Part shown: positions 34,568-42,579 of the stretch, one piece after another
How positions within the stretch are numbered: position 1 is the first letter of the stretch
Layout: each line of letters begins with the position of its first letter
Assembly: GCA_016765265.1 (NCBI GenBank)
Contig: JAESQG010000001.1
Location: 1-51,351 of the forward strand
Source of the DNA: Pseudomonadales bacterium
Lineage (GTDB): Bacteria > Pseudomonadota > Gammaproteobacteria > Pseudomonadales > DC-out160
Reading direction: 5' to 3'
DNA: 51,351 nt
The notes under the pieces: model-generated
The model's database searches: none
What the model was told of the DNA's origin: nothing
What the model saw: only the letters and a program-made list of their open reading frames with translations
Made by a program: the position numbers and the translations under genes

Positions 34568-34918
34568 TCATTCTTTGATCTCCATTACTTCGATTGCGAG
34601 GCTGACGACGGCGTAGCGGAAAGGTTGGCCGCTGCACGGAAGGAAGCGTTGGTAATCTTCATCGCACGCATCGAGGAACCACCGCCCATCCATCTGCCCG
34701 TTTATACTGAACCCCTGGATATAGTTGGTGCCAGCCCACCGCAGCAACTCCAACGCTGCGTCCGTGCAGTCGCGGGGGTCGGGTACCCTCCCGCCTCTTA
34801 CATGTTCGGGGTATGGACTAAACCCAGACCCTTTGCCGAGGCAGTAGACCTCCTGCCAGCCCTCTTTCTTTGAAATCATCTTCGCAGTCGCCGAGTCGTT
34901 TGGTCTAGTTGGGGTCAT
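34568..34918 (-). CDS. Hypothetical protein, paralogue of the gene at 35511
   Basis: 116 aa starting at 34918, overlapping the stop of the upstream gene. Its C-terminal part (QPFRYAVVSLAIEVMEIKE) matches PAFCYAVINLAIELMEIKD of the 35511-35870 product, and a DCTDAALELLR helix matches DTDTAMALLR. Unknown function; duplicated early-gene family. Confidence 0.75.
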   Translation of the reverse strand: MTPTRPNDSATAKMISKKEGWQEVYCLGKGSGFSPYPEHVRGGRVPDPRDCTDAALELLRWAGTNYIQGFSINGQMDGRWFLDACDEDYQRFLPCSGQPFRYAVVSLAIEVMEIKE

Positions 34919-35346
34919 TGGTTGCTACCTTGCTGCTGGGTGGTGCGGGCTCTGTTTTTTATGGCGGCCATGATTTCTTTGATCGTGGTCCACGGGACAT
35001 TTATGTTTCGGGTGTATTCTTCTCCGTCCTCGCCAAACTCGGGGAACCCAAACGAAAACTCGCCCATGTACTCCCGCTTCGTTTCTCCAGATGCGGTCAA
35101 TGCGTCCTTGAACGCGGCGAGATTCTTTCGAGCATCCGAGGCACTCCACGCGAGTATTGCACGGCCAAGGCTTCCGCCTGCGATTCGGATCTCGCCGTCG
35201 TCCTCCGCTTTTTCAACCATCTCAACGGCTGACCTTGCCGCTGCTTCCGCTTTTTGGCAGCGACGGTTCAACCTCGCGTTTGTATTTCGAGTCGCGGCGA
35301 GTTCGGTGGTGAGGCGGTCGATGGTTGCTTGCTCATGGTCAGTCAT
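34915..35346 (-). CDS. Hypothetical coiled-coil protein
   Basis: 143 aa. First ~50 residues are a coiled coil (IDRLTTELAATRNTNARLN), then a compact beta region (YMGEFSFGFPEFGED) and a helix. Start and stop overlap neighbours in the early operon. Confidence 0.7.
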   Translation of the reverse strand: MTDHEQATIDRLTTELAATRNTNARLNRRCQKAEAAARSAVEMVEKAEDDGEIRIAGGSLGRAILAWSASDARKNLAAFKDALTASGETKREYMGEFSFGFPEFGEDGEEYTRNINVPWTTIKEIMAAIKNRARTTQQQGSNQ

Positions 35347-35518
35347 CTTTGATCTCCTTCTGTTTATTGAACCATCTCATACACAAATGACAATCCCACC
35401 TATCTTTTCTAAGGAATTTACCTATTCGGGAGAGGTTCCAGCGTTTACTCACATTGTAAGATCCGCAATGGGGGCAAATAATGGTCGGTAGTCCTCTGAT
35501 TGTTTCTTGGTCATTCAT
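35339..35518 (-). CDS. Small zinc-ribbon protein
   Basis: 59 aa from ATG at 35518. Two CxxC pairs (CPHCGSYN and CHLCMRW) separated by a basic stretch (KRWNLSRIGKFLRKDRW) predict a zinc ribbon that binds nucleic acid. Start overlaps the upstream stop. Confidence 0.65.
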   Translation of the reverse strand: MNDQETIRGLPTIICPHCGSYNVSKRWNLSRIGKFLRKDRWDCHLCMRWFNKQKEIKDD

Positions 35519-35870
35519 CTTTGATCTCCATGAGTTCGATTGCGAGGTTGATGACGGCGTAGCAGAAAGCGGGTCCTGATGCTTCGAGCATACAAACATG
35601 CTCCCCTCTTGCCGTGTGGATATGGAATACGGATTCGGAATCGGCTGTCATTATCAGGTCGTTATCCCACATAAGTTCGCGCAACAACGCCATCGCCGTG
35701 TCCGTGTCTTTGCGAGGGTCTTTGAACGAGCATCCATCCCTCCGTTTCTTCCACTCTGCAATCACCTCTGCGGTTGGTTTAGTTTGCGTTTTCTTATTAG
35801 CGGTTGAGGCTAATGAAGCAGGAGGCCGTTTGTCTAAATAGCGGTCGCCGGTTGATTCACTTGAGTTCAT
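35511..35870 (-). CDS. Hypothetical protein, paralogue of the gene at 34568
   Basis: 119 aa from ATG at 35870 with GAAGGAT. N-terminal third is basic and low complexity; the conserved part (AMALLRELMWDNDLIM, then AFCYAVINLAIELMEIK) is shared with the 34568-34918 product. Function unknown. Confidence 0.7.
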   Translation of the reverse strand: MNSSESTGDRYLDKRPPASLASTANKKTQTKPTAEVIAEWKKRRDGCSFKDPRKDTDTAMALLRELMWDNDLIMTADSESVFHIHTARGEHVCMLEASGPAFCYAVINLAIELMEIKDE

Positions 35871-36303
35871 TTGCTGATCCTTCCTGCTCGGCACATTTGT
35901 CGCATAGATACATACCGTCATGGATCACTGTTTTGTAGATTGCTCCGCAGTCGCACGCAACCTCGCTCGGTTGGTCCTGCTTGGCGGCGAGGGCGGCTTT
36001 GCATTCATGCTCGATCTCACACATGTCCTCGAATAGCATGATGTCTTCACGGATCTCTTGTGTGGCATTTGCATACACGGCACGATCTAGTATCTTCTCC
36101 ACCACCGACTTCAACTCGGCGTTCTTGGTGCGGAGATCAGACAGTTGTAATCTTACACATTCAAGGTCGGTTTCAAGTGTTGCTTCTGCTGTTCGTAAAG
36201 CATCTTTGCTCTCGGCAAGTGCGGTGCGGAGAGATTGGATTTCAGAGCGTGCCATGCCGCACAATGGATTGGCTGAAAACAGCAGTTGTTGGTCAAGATT
36301 CAT
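35857..36303 (-). CDS. Coiled-coil protein with C-terminal zinc ribbon
   Basis: 148 aa with a GGAGACG ribosome site. Long coiled coil (LRTALAESKDALRTAEATLE) followed by CDCG...CDKC near 118-138, a probable zinc ribbon. It may be an oligomeric nucleic-acid-binding protein. Confidence 0.7.
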   Translation of the reverse strand: MNLDQQLLFSANPLCGMARSEIQSLRTALAESKDALRTAEATLETDLECVRLQLSDLRTKNAELKSVVEKILDRAVYANATQEIREDIMLFEDMCEIEHECKAALAAKQDQPSEVACDCGAIYKTVIHDGMYLCDKCAEQEGSANELK

Positions 36304-36312
36304 CTTCGTCTC

Positions 36313-36678
36313 CTATAGGTTGATCGAGGGCTTGGCGGCGACGGCGGCTTCGCGAGTTGAGTAGATGGACTCACAAACAGACCCATGAATCTGGAAATAC
36401 ACACCAATTCCAGACCCATCATCAATGTACTCGAAGTTTACAGACCCATCCAGAATAGCCTCAACCACTACTGCGGTTATTTCTCCATCTCTGGAATGGA
36501 CAAGGTATTGGCCCGGCGTGATAGCCACACCGTCCCCCGTCTTGGGCAACTTCTCCACCACCGCCCGCAACTCGGCGTTCTCGGTGCGGAGAGTCTCATT
36601 TAGATCACATATCAACTTTGCGGTTGCTTCTACATTAGAGAGCCGCATCTCTATCTCAGTCAGTGTTTCACTTTCCAT
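36313..36678 (-). CDS. Hypothetical protein with N-terminal coiled coil
   Basis: 121 aa; ATG at 36678 preferred because AAAGGAG lies 7 nt upstream (an ATG at 36684 abuts it). Short coiled coil (CDLNETLRTENAELRAVVE, a segment also echoed in the next gene), then a small beta domain (SVNFEYIDDGSGIGVYF). Unknown. Confidence 0.7.
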   Translation of the reverse strand: MESETLTEIEMRLSNVEATAKLICDLNETLRTENAELRAVVEKLPKTGDGVAITPGQYLVHSRDGEITAVVVEAILDGSVNFEYIDDGSGIGVYFQIHGSVCESIYSTREAAVAAKPSINL

Positions 36679-36946
36679 CTTCATCTCCTTTGGGTTGGGC
36701 GAGGGCTTGGAGGGCTATCCGACTCATCGCTTCGGGTGTTGGTGTGAGCACTAGGGTTTTCCATCTTGTATCTGTCTCAGTTGTGATCTTTACCAATGCC
36801 ACTCGGTACCTCTCACACTCCGCCCGGCTCGCGGCGAGTTGGTCATGGACAACTTGCTCGCAGATTATCGAACAAGTTATCTCGCTGCCTTGAACCACCT
36901 TGGAACATACCGGACACTTGGGAGCCGTTGAGAACATATCAACCAT
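36668..36946 (-). CDS. Small zinc-finger-like protein
   Basis: 92 aa. N-terminal CPVCSKVVQGSEITCSIIC gives three or four Cys for a zinc site, followed by a helical segment (LAASRAECERYRVALVKI). ATG at 36946 overlaps the previous stop; a GTG one codon earlier is also possible. Confidence 0.65.
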   Translation of the reverse strand: MVDMFSTAPKCPVCSKVVQGSEITCSIICEQVVHDQLAASRAECERYRVALVKITTETDTRWKTLVLTPTPEAMSRIALQALAQPKGDEDGK

Positions 36947-37161
36947 CACGCACCACCCTTCTCTTCTTTGAGTATTTCAAGCACCGTTGCAATGATTTGG
37001 TCGCGGATCACGAGTATGCCGAGGATTACGAAAATCATATCTATAACGGATCCGTACCGAGATTCTGCATCATTGTTCCACTCGAAGAGTGTGTTTTGCA
37101 AAATATAGAATACAATCAGTATAACGAAAAAAACGATCGACCTCTTTCCGTACTTGTTCAT
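36946..37161 (-). CDS. Small two-pass membrane protein
   Basis: 71 aa from ATG at 37161 with GAAAGGAAAC upstream. Two hydrophobic segments (SIVFFVILIVFYILQN and VIDMIFVILGILVI) with a charged short loop and a Lys/Glu-rich tail. Could be a membrane-targeting early protein. The frame is open upstream to 37251, but that part encodes a methyltransferase remnant. Confidence 0.7.
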   Translation of the reverse strand: MNKYGKRSIVFFVILIVFYILQNTLFEWNNDAESRYGSVIDMIFVILGILVIRDQIIATVLEILKEEKGGA

Positions 37162-37251
37162 TCTGTTTCCTTTCGTTGGGTGTTGATCGAGTTGGCGAGG
37201 ATGATGCGTTGCCCCGATCCCGTCGCACACGCTGGCGTAGTTGATGGTCAT
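37162..37251 (-). pseudogene. Remnant of a C5-cytosine methyltransferase N-terminus
   Basis: The ATG at 37251 overlaps the stop of the upstream methyltransferase gene and encodes MTINYASVCDGIGAT, which matches the N-terminal cofactor motif (YASVC.GI.A) of phage-type DNA cytosine methyltransferases. After this the reading frame has no methyltransferase sequence and runs into the membrane-protein gene. I read it as the stump left by an internal deletion. Confidence 0.55.
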
Positions 37252-37985
37252 AGGGTGGCACCTGCTTCAAGCAGGCCCTCGCTTGCAAGCCTCGCGTTCG
37301 CCGATTCAACATATTCGGGATTTGTATCGCATCCAATATACCGACGACCGAGGCGCAACGCCACCCGAGCGAGCGATCCAGATCCGGAAAACTGTTCTGC
37401 AACAAGATCGCCTACATTGGTGTAGGCGTGTACCAGTGTTTCAAGCGGCTCGGGCGGGAGTTGGCATGGATGCCACTTCACACGGTCATTGCTTGTGCCC
37501 TGGAGCCGCCTGACAGTCCAAACATCACCTGGCACACGCGGACCCGCAGCCCGCTTATCACCAGCGATCATCCGCTGAGAAGGGACACGGATATTCTCGG
37601 TGTTCCAAGTGTTTTTGTCGAGCCCGAATCGCTGATGAATGAACAGGTGTCGATGTTCGTTAGTGAACTTGCGATCAGTGTACTGGGCAAATCGCTCTTG
37701 CCAGATAATCCGATTGATCCGTGTTCCAATAAACTCGGTCATCGCTCGCCCGGCATCGTCGGCCCATGATTCAGAAATCAGCAAGGCGACTACGCCGCCC
37801 GGACGAACACACTCGGAGGCCGACAAGATCCATTCACGAAGCGCGAATAGGTATCCGTATTTGCTCATAGCGTCGGATTCGTCTTTCCCGTAGTCCACAC
37901 CAAGGTTGTACGGCGGGTCAAGGAACACTAGGTCGGCGTTTGGTGCGATTGATTTGATGTCGTTGGCGTTGTGTTCAAGGATCAT
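37248..37985 (-). CDS. Site-specific DNA methyltransferase (N4/N6 amino type)
   Basis: 245 aa. DPPYNLGVDYGKD near residue 23 is the catalytic motif IV, and EQFSGSGSLARVA near 205 is the SAM-binding motif I, so the order is motif IV before motif I (beta class). WHPCQLPPEPLETLVHAYT precedes it as in this class. Methylates adenine N6 or cytosine N4 in a specific site, probably to resist host restriction. No cognate endonuclease nearby. Confidence 0.9.
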   Translation of the reverse strand: MILEHNANDIKSIAPNADLVFLDPPYNLGVDYGKDESDAMSKYGYLFALREWILSASECVRPGGVVALLISESWADDAGRAMTEFIGTRINRIIWQERFAQYTDRKFTNEHRHLFIHQRFGLDKNTWNTENIRVPSQRMIAGDKRAAGPRVPGDVWTVRRLQGTSNDRVKWHPCQLPPEPLETLVHAYTNVGDLVAEQFSGSGSLARVALRLGRRYIGCDTNPEYVESANARLASEGLLEAGATL

Positions 37986-38368
37986 GCCGCACCGCCGATC
38001 CGCTCAATCACAAGCTCCACGCGCGGGTTCTTGCGATCAACCTCGCACCAATAGCCGTGATCTTCTTTGATGAGGCAGTCGTTTTCAATCACCCCAGCGT
38101 TCTCAATCCCATCCCGATACGCCTTGCGATGGTTGTCGATGTCTCTCTTTTTCAAGTCGGGCGGGTAGAAGCGCTCTGTCACCTTCACGGTTCCAAGAAC
38201 CGATGGGTTTCCGTCGGCGATGACGATTTCTAGCACGGCCTGTTTGTACGCTCGCCCCTTGGCACTGAGTATTTGAGTCGCGTGCTTCCCTCGGACGATT
38301 GCCCGGTAGTACCCATTAACCGACGGGGGCCAAGGGAGTGTGATTTCGATGCGCGCTGCGGTGGTCAT
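37982..38368 (-). CDS. RusA-like Holliday junction resolvase
   Basis: 128 aa. LPWPPSVNGYYRA at the start and KKRDIDNHRKAYRDGIENAG, then IENDCLIKED, reproduce the RusA pattern of conserved acidic residues (DxDN, D, ND..I). Resolves four-way junctions in phage DNA recombination or before packaging. Overlaps both neighbours. Confidence 0.9.
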   Translation of the reverse strand: MTTAARIEITLPWPPSVNGYYRAIVRGKHATQILSAKGRAYKQAVLEIVIADGNPSVLGTVKVTERFYPPDLKKRDIDNHRKAYRDGIENAGVIENDCLIKEDHGYWCEVDRKNPRVELVIERIGGAA

Positions 38369-38580
38369 GCGGCCCTCCGATTGTGGTGGTCGTCAACATC
38401 AACCTGGAACATGGCTTTGTCAACGCCAATCGCCGCAAGCTCGTAAGCAAGATCGTCCTGGACGCGACCGTTGGTGACCCGGAAGGGGTCGCCGTATTTG
38501 ACTGGTCCGTCAACGCCCGTCCACTTTACGATGGGCTTGTACTCAAATCTGACACTCGCCGGTTGTATTCTTGATCTCAT
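38365..38580 (-). CDS. Hypothetical small protein
   Basis: 71 aa from ATG at 38580, overlapping the previous stop (ATGA). Beta-rich start (IQPASVRFEYKPIVKWTG) then a helix (VQDDLAYELAAIGVDKA). Unknown; a small replication-module protein by position. Confidence 0.65.
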   Translation of the reverse strand: MRSRIQPASVRFEYKPIVKWTGVDGPVKYGDPFRVTNGRVQDDLAYELAAIGVDKAMFQVDVDDHHNRRAA

Positions 38581-39008
38581 ATCAGCCCCCTCTGCGGTGC
38601 AAACGATTCCTCTGGTGACAAATAATGCGGGCCATTCATCCCGACCGAATTGGGCAACTTGCTTTCCTTGAAACACCAGATAAAGAATGCGTTTGATGGG
38701 TCAACGACTTCGTGCTCGGGCGGATAAACCTCGTATCCAACCCATCCGGGTCCAGCGATCTCGTTCTTGATTCTTTGGAACTCTCGCCAGTCTCTCCGTG
38801 CGCTTTGGTCATCGTTGACGATCATTATTAATCCTGCTGTGCGATCTTCAGAAAACTCCGCGTATGCGGTGTAGTGCTCGTTTTCGTATTCGATCCGGAT
38901 TCCGTTGTGGAATCTGGTTGCGGACCCCTCCGCAATCTTCTTTAGCGGTGTCCATTTGCGCGGCTTTGGATCATTTGGTTTGATTCCTTTTACATTTTTC
39001 CAGCTCAT
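38577..39008 (-). CDS. DUF7694-like protein
   Basis: 143 aa from ATG at 39008 with AAAGGAATC. The sequence around HNGIRIEYENEHYTAYAEF, the DWREFQRIKNEIAG helix and GYEVYPPEHEVVDPSNAFF resembles the small phage family I know as DUF7694, of unknown function. The frame is open farther upstream without a ribosome site. Confidence 0.6.
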   Translation of the reverse strand: MSWKNVKGIKPNDPKPRKWTPLKKIAEGSATRFHNGIRIEYENEHYTAYAEFSEDRTAGLIMIVNDDQSARRDWREFQRIKNEIAGPGWVGYEVYPPEHEVVDPSNAFFIWCFKESKLPNSVGMNGPHYLSPEESFAPQRGLI

Positions 39009-39085
39009 CAGATTCCTTTCTGTGTGTGAATCCGCCCGCCGATGTCCGCCGCAAACTCCGCGTCCGCGATGGGTTTGGTTTGCGT

Positions 39086-39361
39086 TCACCCGCGACCATC
39101 GTCAATCCCTAGATTCCTGGAAACAGACTCAAGAGAACAGATGCAACAGGCCGTAATCGACTTAAACTCATTGATGGACGCTACTTGCACCCCACCAACC
39201 GGGCAATCTTCTTTGCCGTCAAATCGGATAAACAAAAAACTGCCATATCGAGTCTGCATCTCATTCATTATCTCACTGTTCGAGGCGAGATCCAAGAATA
39301 CTGGGGCCTCCTGCTTGACGACCTCTTGGATGACCTGTTTCTTTTTCCTTCTGAAAATCAT
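39086..39361 (-). CDS. Hypothetical small protein
   Basis: 91 aa with an AAAGGAC ribosome site. Basic N-terminus (FRRKKKQVIQEVVKQ), then an alpha/beta core with CCIC. After the TGA stop at 39086-39088 the same frame stays open for 25 more codons with protein-like composition (see findings). Overlaps the RMF-like gene by 89 nt. Confidence 0.6.
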   Translation of the reverse strand: MIFRRKKKQVIQEVVKQEAPVFLDLASNSEIMNEMQTRYGSFLFIRFDGKEDCPVGGVQVASINEFKSITACCICSLESVSRNLGIDDGRG

Positions 39362-39518
39362 GCTTGTCCTTTGCTGCTTGCCAACCCTCGTTGAACCATT
39401 GTTCTTTTTGATCCCGAGGCACAGCGATACACCCCGCGCCCTGATGGTACTTCTTCCACCCGTAGGTGTGCCACTTCTCGTACAATAATCGGTCTTTGGG
39501 TTTACAAAGGCCCGTCAT
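39273..39518 (-). CDS. RMF-like small protein
   Basis: 81 aa starting at 39518 and overlapping the upstream stop. Residues 14-50 (YEKWHTYGWKKYHQGAG, then WFNEGWQAAKDK) follow the pattern of ribosome modulation factor (G...A..G...P.....W..GW..A). RMF dimerises and inactivates ribosomes in starved bacteria. The last ~30 residues overlap the next gene and are probably unstructured. A plausible but unproven phage effector on host ribosomes. Confidence 0.4.
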   Translation of the reverse strand: MTGLCKPKDRLLYEKWHTYGWKKYHQGAGCIAVPRDQKEQWFNEGWQAAKDKHDFQKEKETGHPRGRQAGGPSILGSRLEQ

Positions 39519-39715
39519 CGTTCACCCCTTATCTTGCGGACGATCTCGCCACTGGTCATCACCGACTTTGGATCGACCCAAACGGTTGAGCCGTCCGATT
39601 CGCCCTTGTCATTGACCGGCTCGACCTGAACCGTATCGCCGAACACGGAACCCCCGTACCTGTCGTCCGCCTTCCATCGTACCCGCACATACACGACTTG
39701 TCCACTTACTACCAC
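39515..39715 (-). CDS. Small beta-barrel-like protein
   Basis: 66 aa from GTG at 39715 with GAGGAAG upstream. Mostly beta strands (GQVVYVRVRWKADD, GDTVQVEPVND, STVWVDPKSV), compatible with an SH3- or OB-like barrel. Unknown function. Confidence 0.6.
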   Translation of the reverse strand: MVVSGQVVYVRVRWKADDRYGGSVFGDTVQVEPVNDKGESDGSTVWVDPKSVMTSGEIVRKIRGER

Positions 39716-39725
39716 TTTTTCTTCC

Positions 39726-41366
39726 TCACTTTCTTGAATAGCCGCCGAATCGGCGAGACATGATGCTTGAAGCCTTCTTCTTGCTCATCACCCGCAACTC
39801 GACCTTTGAGTACCCTTGCCTGTTGAGCCACAACGCTTGCTTGACCGTGCAAAGCCCGTCCGCGTGCCGATCCTGCACCAGCCTTGTTGTCCGCCGCGCC
39901 ATCTCGCCATCCCACAGTTCAACCTTTTCCTTCTTGAATCCGGCGGCAACCAGGTACGCGCACTGGCACTCGCTCGGGATATCCACCCTCGACTCCGTAG
40001 CGATCTGAAACTCGCGTTTGTTGAACAGGTCGGTGCGCTGCATCCCGTACTCAACCTTGATCTCCACCGGGGCGTTCTCGCGCTCGTACCGCAACCGTTC
40101 CTCGTATTCTTCCTCGGCCTTCTCAAGCAACTCACTGGTATCGGCCAACTCCCCATCGCCGTCATCTAACTCATTAGCAATCTCGCCAACCTCGGGCGGG
40201 GCCATATCGCCCGCAAGCACATGCTGGGGGCCAATAAGGTTCATGGCACCGTTGCGACCCACAAACGAGATGACCTCGACATACGGCTTGGAAGAAGTAG
40301 TGATCGCATTGACACGATCCTCAGGGCTGTCCAATCCATCCACAATTCCCGTTAGTGGTCGCAAGCCTCGACCGACACATTGTGTGAAAAGACTCCACGA
40401 CTTCGTTGGCCGGCACATGGCTACTACCTGAATACCGGGCGAATCGAACCCGGTAGTCAGCACGGCACAGTTGCATAGGTATTGAAACTCATCATTCTCA
40501 TAGGCCGCAAGGATCTGTTTTCGCTCAGGCTCGGGCGTGCCACCGTGAATCACCCTTGCGCACATAGGCCGTTTGTTGTTCAAGTTGGCGGCCACAAGTT
40601 CGGCGTGCGAAACTCTTGCACAAAATACGAGTGTTCGTTTATTCTCGCAATGCCTAAGAAGGGTGCCAACCATCTCCAGAAGTGGACCCTCTTTTTCTGC
40701 TTTTTCAGCGATCTCGTTCGCTGTCCAATCCCTGCCGCCCTTGATTGGTTTCAACTCAAAACTTTTTACAACCGAAACCATACCCATAATGGGCACCAGC
40801 CAGCCATCCTTGATCGCCGCGCGGATATCGTAGCGGTAGAAGCATTCCTTGTACAACTGGCCGAGCGAAAGCCCGTCAGCACGCTTGGGAGTCGCGGTGT
40901 ACCCACACATCCGCATCTTGGGGTTGCCGTCAAGGAAGTACCGCACGGTCTCGATGGTCGAAGGCGTGATCGTGAGATGGGCCTCGTCGATCAGCATCCG
41001 ATCAAAGTGCATCGGATTGAACCGCTCATACCGCTTGCGATCCTTGCCAGAGCGCAACGACTGGATCGTAGCAATGACTACATCGGCGGCATTCGGCCCT
41101 TTGGTCACGGCGTACATATCGGCTTGCTCAAGGTCGGGCCAGATATTCAACCGCTGATTGATCCGCTTGGCCGTCTGCGAGACAAGGTTGATGCGATCGA
41201 CAAGGATGATGGTTTTCAACCCCTGCTCACGCGCAATACTGATCTCATGGATGAACATCTCCGTCTTACCCGTGCCTGTCGGGGAAACGACCAGTCCGGT
41301 TTGGTGCTTCTTCCACCCCTCGTGAACAGCATCGCCCGCCTCGATTTGGTAGGGTCGACGGATCAT
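39726..41366 (-). CDS. SF2 DNA helicase
   Basis: 546 aa. Motif I SPTGTGKTEM near residue 30, motif Ia/Ib region (IILVDRINLVSQTA), motif II DEAH near 130, motif III GYTATP near 158, motif IV-V region (RTLVFCARVSHAEL, TTGFDSPGI) and motif VI QCVGRGLRP near 340 are all present. The C-terminal ~170 residues are charged and specific to this protein. Probably a UvsW- or RecG/DEAH-type helicase used in replication or recombination; no primase domain. Confidence 0.9.
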   Translation of the reverse strand: MIRRPYQIEAGDAVHEGWKKHQTGLVVSPTGTGKTEMFIHEISIAREQGLKTIILVDRINLVSQTAKRINQRLNIWPDLEQADMYAVTKGPNAADVVIATIQSLRSGKDRKRYERFNPMHFDRMLIDEAHLTITPSTIETVRYFLDGNPKMRMCGYTATPKRADGLSLGQLYKECFYRYDIRAAIKDGWLVPIMGMVSVVKSFELKPIKGGRDWTANEIAEKAEKEGPLLEMVGTLLRHCENKRTLVFCARVSHAELVAANLNNKRPMCARVIHGGTPEPERKQILAAYENDEFQYLCNCAVLTTGFDSPGIQVVAMCRPTKSWSLFTQCVGRGLRPLTGIVDGLDSPEDRVNAITTSSKPYVEVISFVGRNGAMNLIGPQHVLAGDMAPPEVGEIANELDDGDGELADTSELLEKAEEEYEERLRYERENAPVEIKVEYGMQRTDLFNKREFQIATESRVDIPSECQCAYLVAAGFKKEKVELWDGEMARRTTRLVQDRHADGLCTVKQALWLNRQGYSKVELRVMSKKKASSIMSRRFGGYSRK

Positions 41367-41632
41367 TCAGGCTGCTCGGTCAACGCCTCGTGAGCAATGT
41401 CCGAAACGATCTGTATATTCTCAGCAACACCAATCCGATAGTCGATTGGGTGAATGTCAATCAAAGTAAGAGCGTTGCGAAACTTCTTTTCAATCGCTTC
41501 AAGATCAAAAATACGATCGACAAGGGATTGAACAAGAAGGTTGATACTGTACTTGAGTTTTTCATCCGAAGACTCTTTTGTCACATTTCCATTTTCATCA
41601 AACTCAAGCGTTGGCTCATTTCCTAGAATCAT
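41363..41632 (-). CDS. Hypothetical small acidic protein
   Basis: 89 aa from ATG at 41632 (a GTG at 41635 is in frame), overlapping the ParB-like gene stop and the helicase start. Helical and acidic (NLLVQSLVDRIFDLEAIEKK). No motif. Confidence 0.65.
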   Translation of the reverse strand: MILGNEPTLEFDENGNVTKESSDEKLKYSINLLVQSLVDRIFDLEAIEKKFRNALTLIDIHPIDYRIGVAENIQIVSDIAHEALTEQPE

Positions 41633-42513
41633 CACGCACCCCCGATCGCTTCTTCATCCCGCTGCAAGCTCTTTGCTTGTTCGGCGAACAGCAACCCGCT
41701 CTGCTTGCACGAATGGCACCCGGCACCCTTGCACAGATCGCACTCGTCCACCGGCTCACACCCGGCGACAATGGCACCGATATCATCCAGCAAGCGATTG
41801 AGGACATTTGTGTGCCCCGCAATCATCACGCCCGAAGGCTCGTCGGCAAACTCTCGTACCGTCTTGCGAAACACACGGACAAGATTCTTGCACGCCTTGG
41901 TGTACTCACGGCCAATCGCAATGCCATTTCCGACCGTTGCATTGCTCCGCTCGATTTGCTCATTATCGCCGATTTCCTGCGTTTCTGGATCGTCAGAGGC
42001 GTTCTTCTTGGCAAAACTTTCCAAGCCAGAATCTCCAAAATCACCTTGCGGGATATGCTCACGGTCCTTGCGGATATTGGCAACCGTGGTGTGCGAACAT
42101 CCAACCAACTCGGCGACCTCGCGGGTGGTGGCGTACTTTCCAAACCGGCCTTTGGCAATCCGATCGAACAAGTTGATCGCTTTGAGGCGGTCCTGCTTGG
42201 TCATCGGCAAGCCGTGGATCGTGTTGCCGTGGATCGCTGCCCGGACGATATCAATCGCGTCCCCATCGCCCTCGACCGAACAACTGATCTTCTTGAGCCC
42301 GAGTTGCTTGGCGGCGGCGATGCGGTGGAATCCGTCGGCCAGGATATACTCGTTGCCAACCTTGAATATCAGAACAGGCGGGAATGTATCACCTTCCTGC
42401 ATACGCTCGGCATAATGCTCGATCTGGTCGATATTCATCGTGACACGAATCTGTGTCTCGGTACTGGTACTGATTTCGTCGATATTGATGACCGACTTGT
42501 TGAGTAGTGCCAT
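41632..42513 (-). CDS. ParB-like domain protein
   Basis: 293 aa from ATG at 42513. The ParB/sulfiredoxin core is at ~30-90 with ILADGFHRIAAAKQLG, an acidic-His-Arg signature of this fold. A helix-turn-helix follows (TREVAELVGCSHTTVANI, ~130-150). Near the C-terminus CDLCKGAGCHSCKQSG is a zinc-finger-like cluster. Such phage proteins bind DNA and may be nucleases or regulators. Preceded by a strong terminator on the same strand. Confidence 0.8.
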   Translation of the reverse strand: MALLNKSVINIDEISTSTETQIRVTMNIDQIEHYAERMQEGDTFPPVLIFKVGNEYILADGFHRIAAAKQLGLKKISCSVEGDGDAIDIVRAAIHGNTIHGLPMTKQDRLKAINLFDRIAKGRFGKYATTREVAELVGCSHTTVANIRKDREHIPQGDFGDSGLESFAKKNASDDPETQEIGDNEQIERSNATVGNGIAIGREYTKACKNLVRVFRKTVREFADEPSGVMIAGHTNVLNRLLDDIGAIVAGCEPVDECDLCKGAGCHSCKQSGLLFAEQAKSLQRDEEAIGGA

Positions 42514-42533
42514 TATGTCTTTCTGTGTGTGAT

Positions 42534-42566
42534 AAAAACCCCGCCCGCAGTACAGTACGGACGGGG
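42534..42566 (-). terminator. Rho-independent terminator/attenuator upstream of the ParB-like gene
   Basis: On the minus strand CCCCGTCCG (42566-42558) pairs with CGGGCGGGG (42547-42539) with one mismatch around a 10-nt loop, followed by TTTTT (42538-42534). It separates the recombination genes from the ParB-like gene and everything downstream, so downstream expression needs read-through, antitermination or an undetected promoter. Confidence 0.8.
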
Positions 42567-42579
42567 CCAAGAAGAGAGA

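Noticed and set aside
40430..40460. T-arm-like sequence (GAATCGAACCCGG)
   Set aside because: It lies in the helicase coding sequence and no other tRNA arms can be formed around it.
40482..42507. Large plus-strand frames opposite the helicase and ParB-like genes
   Set aside because: The minus strand carries recognisable helicase and ParB motifs with coupled starts. The plus frames lack motifs and ribosome sites.
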